From: an uncultured Clostridia bacterium
GTDB lineage: Bacteria > Bacillota > Clostridia > Oscillospirales > Acutalibacteraceae
DNA length: 19,527 nt
Assembly (NCBI GenBank): GCA_946042285.1
Contig: CAMGDK010000014.1
Span: forward strand, 1 to 19,527
Reading direction: 5' to 3'
Shown: positions 13,708 through 19,527 of the stretch, piece by piece
Layout of the letters: each line of letters opens with the position of its first letter
Position numbering within the stretch: the first letter of the stretch is position 1
Notes under the pieces: model-generated
The model's database searches: none
Told to the model about the DNA's origin: nothing
Seen by the model: the letters and a program-made list of their open reading frames with translations, nothing else
Translations under genes and position numbers: made by a program

Positions 13708-15705
13708 ATGAATTTTGAAATTTTGGCTCCTGCCGGCGGTATGGAGTCTTTGATTGCCGGTGTTCGCAGCGGAGCAAACGCAGTTTATCTTGGCGGTAAG
13801 CTGTTCAACGCCCGTCGCAACGCCGGCAATTTTAATGATGAAGAGCTGAAAAAGGCAGTTGAATATTGTCATCAAAGAGGTGTTAAGGTTTACTTAACGC
13901 TTAATATTTTGCTGTGTGACAACGAGCTTGATCAGGGATATAATCAAGTTAAATACGCACTCGAGGCGGGTGTTGACGCATTTATTGTTCAGGATGTCGG
14001 CGTAGCTCAAATGATAAAAGAGTGCTTCCCTCAATCAAGAATTCACGCATCAACTCAAATGAGCATAATGACTCCGTCGGGAGTTAAGGCGGCGAAGGAA
14101 TTAGGCTTTTCAAGAGTGGTACTGCCAAGAGAAATGAGTATTGAGGAAATCAATGAAATCAGTAATAATACAGACATTGAGCTTGAGCTTTTTGTGCATG
14201 GCGCTCTTTGTATGTGCGTGTCAGGTCAATGCTATCTGTCGTCTGTTTTAGGCTCAAGAAGCGGTAACAGAGGACTGTGTGCACAGCCGTGCCGATTACC
14301 GTTCACTGCGGGCGGCGACAGCAAGCATGCTCTATCGCTAAAGGATTTAAGCCTTATCGGTCATCTTGACGAGCTTGACTGTATCACAAGCCTTAAAATC
14401 GAAGGCAGAATGAAGCGTCCGGAATATGTAAGCGCCGCAGTAGCCGCCGTGAAGAAGGCAATAAACGGCGAGTACGGCACAGGTGATGAATTTATGCTTC
14501 GCAGTGTGTTCTCACGCAGTGGATTTACAGACGGCTACCTCACTGCAAAAAGAGGCCGCGATATGTTTGGAATTAGGCAGAAGGAGGATGTTACCTCTGC
14601 ATCACGGGTGCTAAAGGACATCAGCCACAATTACGATAACGAAAATCCACTCATACCAATGGATATTGAATTCACCTGTGTTCAAAATCAACCTGCCGTA
14701 CTCAAGGCGTATGCTCTCGGAAGGGAGGCAGAGATTGTCGGCGATATTCCCGAAGCGGCAATAAACAAGCCTATGACGGTCGAAGCCTTAACCGATAGGC
14801 TTTCAAAGCTCGGCGGTACACAGTTTTACGCAGGCAACATAAATATAACGCTTGATGACGGATTGATTCTTCCCGTCTCAAAAATAAATGAAATGCGCCG
14901 TTTGGCAGTCGATAAAATCAACAAGGAAGAAAGGCCTTGCATCACCGCTCTTTCGTTCACTGCTCCAAAGAGTATTGAAAAAACAGGAGTTAAGTATGCT
15001 ACTGCATCTTTTAAAAGTGCAGAGCAAATACCTGACAGGCATCCGTTCAAGCGAGTTTTTATTCCGCTTGACTCACCGATTGAGGATTTCATAGACAATC
15101 GTGCCGGTGCAGTTATACCGAGAGGACTTTTCGGTCAAGAGAAAAAAATCACGAAGCAGCTTGAAAGACTGAAAAAAGCAGGAGTTAGGAATATTCTTTG
15201 TGGAAACATTGATTCATACAAGCTTGCAAAGGATATGGGCTTCGAGGTGTTCGGTGACTTTGGGCTTAACATCTTTAACAGCATGAGTGCCAAGCATTTC
15301 AACTCGCCTATTCTTTCATTTGAGCTTGAGTTAAATCAGGCAAATCAAATAAATGCCGACGACACAGGCATCATCGCTTACGGTCGTTTGCCTCTTATGC
15401 TAACAAGAAACTGCCCTGTTAAAAACGACATCGGCTGTGCAAAATGCATGGGTAAGGGCGTGCTTACAGACCGTAAGGGATTCCAATTCCCCGTTATATG
15501 CTCAGACTATCCATGCGTTGAAATACTAAACAGTGTGCCTGTTTACATGCTCGACAGGTTGAACGAGATTAAGACTGATTTTATACATTTTGTGTTTACT
15601 GTTGAATCAAAGAGTCAAATTGAGGACATAATCAAGCTGTACGAGTCAGGGGCAAAGCCTGATTTTAAATACACAAGAGGACTTTATCAAAGAGGTTTAA
15701 TATAA
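13708..15705 (+). CDS. U32 family (collagenase-like/RlhA-type) protein
   Basis: U32 proteins were named as peptidases; several members instead hydroxylate RNA (RlhA on 23S rRNA cytidine, TrhP on tRNA uridine) and depend on iron-sulfur metabolism and prephenate. This 665-aa protein starts with FEILAPAGGMESL and carries the family signature ELFVHGALCMCVSGQCYLSS with cysteines 168, 170, 175 and 191/195 (GLCAQPCR), followed by the DUF3656-type middle part (about 380-500) and a C-terminal segment LMLTRNCPVKN...CAKC. The two-part layout and length match the RlhA type better than the shorter TrhP type. The start at 13708 follows the family N-terminus; an upstream in-frame ATG at 13666 lies inside zapA. 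The activity, RNA modification or proteolysis, is not decided by sequence. Confidence 0.9.
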   Translation: MNFEILAPAGGMESLIAGVRSGANAVYLGGKLFNARRNAGNFNDEELKKAVEYCHQRGVKVYLTLNILLCDNELDQGYNQVKYALEAGVDAFIVQDVGVAQMIKECFPQSRIHASTQMSIMTPSGVKAAKELGFSRVVLPREMSIEEINEISNNTDIELELFVHGALCMCVSGQCYLSSVLGSRSGNRGLCAQPCRLPFTAGGDSKHALSLKDLSLIGHLDELDCITSLKIEGRMKRPEYVSAAVAAVKKAINGEYGTGDEFMLRSVFSRSGFTDGYLTAKRGRDMFGIRQKEDVTSASRVLKDISHNYDNENPLIPMDIEFTCVQNQPAVLKAYALGREAEIVGDIPEAAINKPMTVEALTDRLSKLGGTQFYAGNINITLDDGLILPVSKINEMRRLAVDKINKEERPCITALSFTAPKSIEKTGVKYATASFKSAEQIPDRHPFKRVFIPLDSPIEDFIDNRAGAVIPRGLFGQEKKITKQLERLKKAGVRNILCGNIDSYKLAKDMGFEVFGDFGLNIFNSMSAKHFNSPILSFELELNQANQINADDTGIIAYGRLPLMLTRNCPVKNDIGCAKCMGKGVLTDRKGFQFPVICSDYPCVEILNSVPVYMLDRLNEIKTDFIHFVFTVESKSQIEDIIKLYESGAKPDFKYTRGLYQRGLI

Positions 15706-16250
15706 TGCTTATACTTGCATCAAAATCACCGAGACGAAAGGAGCTTCTTTCACTCATCACTGAGGATTTTATAATTAAAACAGCAGATGTTGACGAGACG
15801 CTTCCTGCGAAAATTACTCCGTGGGAGGCGGTTGAATATCTTTCTCAAATCAAGGCTGAGCCGTTTAAAAGCGACGAAGATATTGTTATCGGTGCAGACA
15901 CCGTTGTTGCAGTTGACGGCACGATACTCGGTAAGCCGTCCGACAGGGAAAACGCGTTTGCCATGCTTAAAATGCTAAGCGGTAAGGAGCACAGTGTTTT
16001 CACCGGCGTTACGGTTATCAAGGGTGAGAAATCAAGCACCTTCAGCGTTGAAACAAGGGTTAAGTTTTTCGATTTAAGCAATGAGGAAATCAACGCTTAT
16101 CTTGACACAGGTGAGCCGTTTGACAAGGCAGGAGGATATGGCATACAAGGAAAGGGCTCTTTGCTTATCGAAAAAATCAATGGTGACTATTTCAATGTGG
16201 TCGGTTTACCGATAAGCGCATTAAACCGTTGCCTTGAAGACTTTAAGTAA
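15705..16250 (+). CDS. maf: Maf-type nucleoside triphosphate pyrophosphatase
   Basis: Maf proteins hydrolyse dTTP, UTP or modified pyrimidine triphosphates to monophosphates, cleaning the nucleotide pool, and affect septum formation in Bacillus. The 181-aa protein has the N-terminal loop ASKSPRRKELL (5-15), IGADTVV with D65 (62-68), GKP (76-78) and DKAGGYGIQGKGS. The ATG overlaps the TAA of the U32 gene (TAATG), with AGAGGT inside the upstream gene as ribosome binding site. Presence with zapA suggests a small growth/division operon. Confidence 0.93.
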   Translation: MLILASKSPRRKELLSLITEDFIIKTADVDETLPAKITPWEAVEYLSQIKAEPFKSDEDIVIGADTVVAVDGTILGKPSDRENAFAMLKMLSGKEHSVFTGVTVIKGEKSSTFSVETRVKFFDLSNEEINAYLDTGEPFDKAGGYGIQGKGSLLIEKINGDYFNVVGLPISALNRCLEDFK

Positions 16251-16419
16251 TCAAATTTAAATGCTCAATTCTGCTTGAAAGCTCATAAATTTTTACCGAT
16301 TTCATTCATTAGAATAATCACACATATTTGCAAATTATGCAAATTATACGACAATTTTCAACTATTATTTTGCATTTTGTCAATTATTGAAAAATGTGAT
16401 TTTCATTGGCAAAAATTTA

Positions 16420-16448
16420 TTGAAATCTTTGAAAACTTGTGGTAACAT
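16420..16448 (+). promoter_or_regulatory. Possible promoter of the PHP gene
   Basis: TTGAAA (16420-16425) and TAACAT (16443-16448) are 17 bp apart. TATAGT at 16449-16454 is a better -10 but has no -35 at a suitable distance. The predicted start near 16455 would leave a leader of about 70 bases containing the TATGTAT dyad. Confidence 0.45.
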
Positions 16449-16474
16449 TATAGTTGGTGTTGAAGTATCATTTT

Positions 16475-16495
16475 TATGTATTTTTGTTATACATA
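16475..16495. repeat. 7-bp inverted repeat in the PHP gene leader
   Basis: TATGTAT (16475-16481) and ATACATA (16489-16495) are perfect inverted copies with a 7-base centre, about 30 bp before the PHP ATG. It could be an operator or an RNA hairpin in the leader; an all-AT-rich stem argues for only modest RNA stability. Confidence 0.4.
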
Positions 16496-16524
16496 GGTAA
16501 ACAAAATCAAGAAAGGAGAGTTTT

Positions 16525-17412
16525 ATGGCGGCAGATTTACATTGTCACACAAAATTAAGCGACGGTTCTGTCGGAATCGAGGATCTTATTGTTATTGCCC
16601 AAAAAAGCGGTATAGACACGATAGCTATTACCGATCACGACTGCCTTGCAGGCACAGTAAGAGGACAGGTTATCGGTAAACGATACGGCGTTACCGTAAT
16701 TCCCGGCGTAGAGCTTTCCGCATTTGATAACGAAGCCGGAAAAAAGGTTCATGTTCTTTGCTACCTTGCAGACACTCCGGACAGGCTTGAGGGACTTTGC
16801 AAGCGCACCTCTGTTTCAAGAAAAAGAGCAGGTCAAATTATGATGCTTAAGGTTGCATCCCGTTTTCCTGTTTCGACAGAGTTTATTATCAATCACGCCT
16901 CAGGCTCAACAAATTTGTTCAAGCAGCACATAATGCATGCGCTTATGGATGCCGGATATACAAGCGAGATTTTCGGCGAGCTTTACAATGCTCTTTTCTC
17001 AAGAGAGAGCGAAACAAATATTCTCGCCCCTACAAAATATCCCGATATAAAAGAGGTAATTGACGAAATTCACGGAGCAGGAGGCATTGCGATTCTTGCT
17101 CATCCTACAGTTTTTGACAATTTTGACGAGATTGATAAATATGTTGAATACGGACTTGACGGCATTGAGGTTTGGCACCCGTCGGCATCCGAGGAGGAGA
17201 TTGAGCGTTTAGGCAAAATCTGTAAGGCTCACAAGCTTCTTCTTACAGGCGGCTCCGACTTCCACGGCTTTTACGGCACAAGCACCGTTACACTCGGCTC
17301 ATGCACAACTCCCGACGAGCATCTCGATAAGCTTCTCGGCTACAAGGCTAAGAAAAAAAGAGCTCAGCGCAAGGCAGAAAGGCTTGCCGCTCAGGCACAG
17401 GAGCAGAATTAG
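16525..17412 (+). CDS. PHP-domain phosphoesterase
   Basis: PHP-domain proteins are metal-dependent phosphoesterases; stand-alone relatives such as YciV/RnaAM degrade 3',5'-bisphosphonucleotides (pAp) or short RNA ends. The 295-aa protein shows the metal motifs ADLHCHTKLSDG (H6, H8, D13), ITDHD (D37, H38), PGVELSA (E63), ILAHP and GSDFHGF. A basic, Ala/Gln-rich tail (about 274-295; AKKKRAQRKAERLAAQ) could touch nucleic acid. GAAAGGAGAG lies 6 bases before the ATG. It appears monocistronic. The PHP metal centre is clear; the substrate is inferred. Confidence 0.88.
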   Translation: MAADLHCHTKLSDGSVGIEDLIVIAQKSGIDTIAITDHDCLAGTVRGQVIGKRYGVTVIPGVELSAFDNEAGKKVHVLCYLADTPDRLEGLCKRTSVSRKRAGQIMMLKVASRFPVSTEFIINHASGSTNLFKQHIMHALMDAGYTSEIFGELYNALFSRESETNILAPTKYPDIKEVIDEIHGAGGIAILAHPTVFDNFDEIDKYVEYGLDGIEVWHPSASEEEIERLGKICKAHKLLLTGGSDFHGFYGTSTVTLGSCTTPDEHLDKLLGYKAKKKRAQRKAERLAAQAQEQN

Positions 17413-17428
17413 TTATATAAAAGAAAAC

Positions 17429-17447
17429 GGGCGAACACTGTTCGCCC
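17429..17447. repeat. GC-rich palindrome, second copy of the GCGAACANTGTTCGC element
   Basis: GGGCGAAC (17429-17436) and GTTCGCCC (17440-17447) form an 8-bp stem around ACT. The same core occurs in the degV terminator (11510-11526). Here it is followed by CTACG rather than T's and lies directly upstream of a complete terminator, so it looks like a small dispersed palindromic element rather than part of the terminator. Confidence 0.65.
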
Positions 17448-17456
17448 CTACGACTG

Positions 17457-17487
17457 AAACGACTTGGTTTCCCAAGTCGTTTTTTTG
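17457..17487 (+). terminator. Intrinsic terminator of the PHP gene
   Basis: AAACGACTTGG (17457-17467) pairs perfectly with CCAAGTCGTTT (17472-17482) around loop TTTC, and the T run continues to 17487. On the minus strand the stem is followed by only TTTCAG, so it is weaker for the converging merR gene, which has no other visible terminator. Confidence 0.88.
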
Positions 17488-17490
17488 CTT

Positions 17491-18291
17491 TTATTTGATC
17501 GGAACCTGAATTTCGGTAAGCCATTCGTTGACATCGTCCTTGTTCCACACACCGTCGATGTAACGCTCTCTTGGAAAATCGGCAATCTCAAAGCCGTTCT
17601 CCTCGATATGCTTCATGATAGCCGAGTACGACTTTCCAAGCTCGTCGTAAGCGCCCTTGTGATAGATGCAAACGGCGTTCACCTCTTCAAGAGTCTTAAA
17701 CTTAATGCTTTCATTTTCCGCAAACGGCTCATCCTGCGGGACAACTGCCTGTGCATACCTAACCTTTATGTCCTTTTCCTTATACTGTCCGTCGAGATAA
17801 TTCACAAAGCAGTAGTCAGGCTGAACGCACTCGATGCTCGGATTGAGCTGCTGACACTCTGCTCCCGACTGAATAATAAATCCTGTCAGCTCACTGTAAT
17901 CCTTGATAATTCCCTCTTTGTAATAAACCGTGCAGCACGGAAGCTTTTTCGTAATAATTTCCTGACTCATATTGATCTCCTTTATCATTCTGTTTATTTC
18001 TGCAAGCCGGCGTTTGTGATTTTCAATTTCCGCTTCAACATCGTGCAATCTTTCGTTAAGGAGCTGCTCGAGCTGTGCTCCGCTCAAAACACGCTTAATA
18101 TCATTGATGGAAAATCCGAGCTTTCGCAGGTTTACTATCCTCGCAACCTCGTCAAGCTGTGAAGAATCATAGTAGCGATAGCCTGTAAATTCATCTACAC
18201 GCCTTGGTATAATCAGACCTTCCTTTTCGTAATATCTGAGTGTTTTGATTGTTGTTTTTGACAATGCCGAAAACTCACCGATTCGATACAT
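17491..18291 (-). CDS. MerR family regulator with GyrI-like effector domain (BmrR-like)
   Basis: It is a predicted transcription activator that senses small molecules, probably lipophilic or cationic drugs. The 266-aa protein has an N-terminal MerR winged helix (about 1-70; YRIGEFSALSKTTIKTLRYYEKEGLI), a linking coiled coil (about 75-110) and a C-terminal GyrI/AraC-effector-like domain (about 115-266) with CIYHKGAYDELGKSY, RERYIDG and WLTEIQVPI. GAGGTGG lies 3-5 bases before the ATG at 18291; the longer reading from 18345 would start upstream of the predicted transcription start, so it is rejected. The promoter has the 19-bp spacer used by MerR activators, so it likely controls itself. No efflux pump lies beside it in this window. 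Confidence 0.92.
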   Translation of the reverse strand: MYRIGEFSALSKTTIKTLRYYEKEGLIIPRRVDEFTGYRYYDSSQLDEVARIVNLRKLGFSINDIKRVLSGAQLEQLLNERLHDVEAEIENHKRRLAEINRMIKEINMSQEIITKKLPCCTVYYKEGIIKDYSELTGFIIQSGAECQQLNPSIECVQPDYCFVNYLDGQYKEKDIKVRYAQAVVPQDEPFAENESIKFKTLEEVNAVCIYHKGAYDELGKSYSAIMKHIEENGFEIADFPRERYIDGVWNKDDVNEWLTEIQVPIK

Positions 18292-18310
18292 ATAACCACC
18301 TCGCAATAAC

Positions 18311-18341
18311 AGAATAATCCATACCCTAAGGGGAGAGTCAA
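18311..18341 (-). promoter_or_regulatory. MerR-type promoter with 19-bp spacer upstream of merR
   Basis: On the minus strand TTGACT (18336-18341) and TATTCT (18311-18316) are 19 bp apart. The spacer contains CTCCCCTTAGGGTATGG, with the CCC-TTA-GGG centre typical of MerR operators such as those of heavy-metal and drug responders. The start is predicted near 18304. Confidence 0.75.
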
Positions 18342-18401
18342 GCACGATTTTTAACTTTTTTCAAAAATATTTTACCACACTATATACTACTAAACAAGAT
18401 T

Positions 18402-18433
18402 AAAGAAAAGCCCCTAATCGTAAGGATTAGGGG
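18402..18433 (-). terminator. Intrinsic terminator of the membrane-protein unit
   Basis: CCCCTAATC (18411-18419) pairs with GATTAGGGG (18425-18433) around a 5-base loop; on the minus strand the stem is followed by CTTTTCTTTA. It separates the membrane-protein gene from the merR promoter. Confidence 0.8.
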
Positions 18434-18452
18434 TTATCATTTTATATCAAGT

Positions 18453-19277
18453 TTAATTTGACGGAGTGTTTTTGATTTTATCCGTCATAACGACGTTAGC
18501 TATAAGCGAGCCGATAAATACAACCGCACCCGCAAGCACGCAAATCACAAACATACCCCTTACGGCGCTGATTGCCGCCTGAGTATAAGGCTCGGGAGAA
18601 ATAAGCGGTGATTGACCAAACCCGGCAATAAGGCTGACTGCTCCTGTAATCATAACCGTTAAGCCGGTTGCGGTGAATGCGGATATAATACGAAGCACAA
18701 TATCATACGGCTTACTGAACAATGCAAAAATCAGCGCAACAGGCAAAAGCATAATCATAAGGCTTAATGAGGTTACCTTGTTGTAATCCCTCGACTCTTG
18801 ATTGATAAAGCTACGCATTTGCTCAATATTTTTAATTCCGAAGCTGTCAGAATAAATCCTCGCCGCTTCAAGTGCTGTGTTATGAACAAGTGCCTTGTCG
18901 TACTCCTTGCCCGTGCCGTCAAGATACTCAAGGCAAAGCATCTCAAAGCGCTCAATCGTTGCATCGTTGTACAGTGATGTATCATGACCGCCGAACAATC
19001 TATGCACCGCCGTATCATCTGTTGTCTCGCTGAAATTGTAAACCGCGTCAAAAACTCTTGACGGAATTGCGCTTTTAGCCTCAAGCGCTTCAATTTGAGT
19101 CTTAAAATTCTCATTGCACTGAGCCGTAATCTCCTTTGATGAAAAATATCTTGTTAAATACTTTTCGGAGCAAACTGTTGCATGCACCAGCTGCGTTGCA
19201 AAAAACAAGCACCCACCGATTGCTGTTACGGCAACGAGTATAATTGATAATATTTTTCTTGTTACCTTTGAAGACAT
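18453..19277 (-). CDS. Integral membrane protein of unknown function
   Basis: I do not recognise this 274-aa protein. It has one N-terminal membrane segment (about 9-31), a soluble and probably extracytoplasmic region (about 32-168; Cys 36, 54 and 115 are there), then three membrane segments (about 169-187, 193-219, 240-263). GGC at 21-23 vaguely resembles a lipobox but the surrounding hydrophobic run continues, so an anchor is more likely. AAAGGT precedes the ATG by 7 bases. It lies 35 bases after the partial gene to its right (in transcription order) and is the last gene of that unit. Confidence 0.82.
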   Translation of the reverse strand: MSSKVTRKILSIILVAVTAIGGCLFFATQLVHATVCSEKYLTRYFSSKEITAQCNENFKTQIEALEAKSAIPSRVFDAVYNFSETTDDTAVHRLFGGHDTSLYNDATIERFEMLCLEYLDGTGKEYDKALVHNTALEAARIYSDSFGIKNIEQMRSFINQESRDYNKVTSLSLMIMLLPVALIFALFSKPYDIVLRIISAFTATGLTVMITGAVSLIAGFGQSPLISPEPYTQAAISAVRGMFVICVLAGAVVFIGSLIANVVMTDKIKNTPSN

Positions 19278-19312
19278 TTTTTGTACCTTTCGTTACTGTA
19301 TCACAGTCGTAA

Positions 19313-19527
19313 TTACATATCGGATTGTGCGTCATTGGGCCTGCACACCGCTACAAAATACTCATCACTGATGCCGACACCCATACTGTTATCGGTATAA
19401 ATCACAACTGCGTTATCTGCACCTACACCGCATTTTTCAACCGCCTTCAAGCCCTTTACAACAAAGGTATCGGCAACAACATACTCATAATCCGCATAAA
19501 ATGTGCCGACCTCGACAGGATCACCCT
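19313..19527 (-). CDS. Unknown protein, C-terminal part only (5' end outside the window)
   Basis: An open frame runs in from the right edge and ends at TAA (19313-19315), giving 70 visible residues: acidic and valine-rich, containing VEVGTFYADYEYVV, VVIYTDNSMGVGIS and a final NDAQSDM. No membrane segment is visible in this part. It is followed 35 bases later by the membrane-protein gene, so the two are probably cotranscribed. Codon use and third-position bias resemble neighbouring genes. No function can be assigned. Confidence 0.65.
   Translation of the reverse strand, partial: GDPVEVGTFYADYEYVVADTFVVKGLKAVEKCGVGADNAVVIYTDNSMGVGISDEYFVAVCRPNDAQSDM

Larger units (their letters stand above)
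16251..16524. other. 274-bp AT-rich intergenic region before the PHP gene
   Basis: No coding frame or clear terminator for the preceding operon is visible. It holds two tandem copies of TGCAAATTA (16329-16346), a weak promoter and an inverted repeat, both listed separately. The AT-richness makes short repeats likely by chance. Confidence 0.6.

Noticed and set aside
16329..16346. Tandem TGCAAATTA repeat as a replication or regulator-binding iteron
   Set aside because: Only two copies in very AT-rich DNA; no further copies or DnaA boxes were seen.
18292..18345. Extended merR start
   Set aside because: The extension begins upstream of the predicted transcription start and overlaps the MerR operator; MYRIGEF is the family N-terminus with GAGGTGG just before it.
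19111..19335. Small minus-strand frame of 74 codons overlapping the membrane-protein start
   Set aside because: It is another frame of the end of the partial gene and the start of the membrane-protein gene, with no ribosome binding site.
1..19527. CRISPR arrays, insertion sequences, phage genes, riboswitches
   Set aside because: No spaced repeat array, transposase or phage structural gene, and no recognisable riboswitch core were found on reading both strands.

Overview
The window looks like a chromosomal stretch of a low-to-moderate GC, gut-type member of the Clostridia (Oscillospiraceae/Ruminococcaceae-like). This is inferred from strong purine-rich ribosome binding sites, sigma-A promoters with 17-bp spacers, U-tailed terminators, a Gram-positive LexA, a DegV protein, an HTH-type BirA, YlmH, ZapA and a stand-alone AICAR transformylase. 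I see no phage genes, insertion sequences, CRISPR array or replication origin. Most of the window is housekeeping; the least explained parts are a two-gene ATP-grasp cassette, a few unknown envelope proteins and several cis-regulatory arrangements.

Positions 1-4633 (minus strand) hold a GH36 alpha-galactosidase cut by the left edge, pyrG (CTP synthase) and a formyltransferase-only PurH. pyrG has its own promoter followed almost at once by an intrinsic terminator hairpin, which looks like an attenuator. Positions 4683-6280 (plus) hold two paralogous, translationally coupled RimK-like ATP-grasp genes, transcribed from a promoter placed back to back with the purH promoter and closed by a terminator shared with the opposing tRNA unit. 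tRNA-Glu(TTC) and tRNA-Met(CAT) follow on the minus strand under a consensus promoter.

Positions 6579-10558 (plus) carry lexA with a candidate SOS box over its -35, then a closely spaced run: Mrp/Nbp35-type Fe-S carrier ATPase, dCMP deaminase, a HAD-IB phosphatase-like protein and an unknown membrane-anchored protein. Next come degV with its own promoter and terminator, then birA-ylmH, where a BirA-like operator overlaps the birA ribosome binding site and start codon. A consensus promoter at 13269 drives zapA, a U32/RlhA-type protein and maf in nearly overlapping order. After a 274-base AT-rich gap comes a monocistronic PHP phosphoesterase gene closed by a palindromic repeat and a terminator.

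Positions 17491-19527 (minus) hold a BmrR-like MerR regulator with a textbook 19-bp-spaced promoter, and a separate unit encoding a membrane protein of unknown function preceded by an unknown protein cut by the right edge. Pyrimidine metabolism (pyrG, dCMP deaminase, maf), purine synthesis (purH) and genome maintenance (lexA, zapA) are represented, but the genes fall into at least nine transcription units, not one system.
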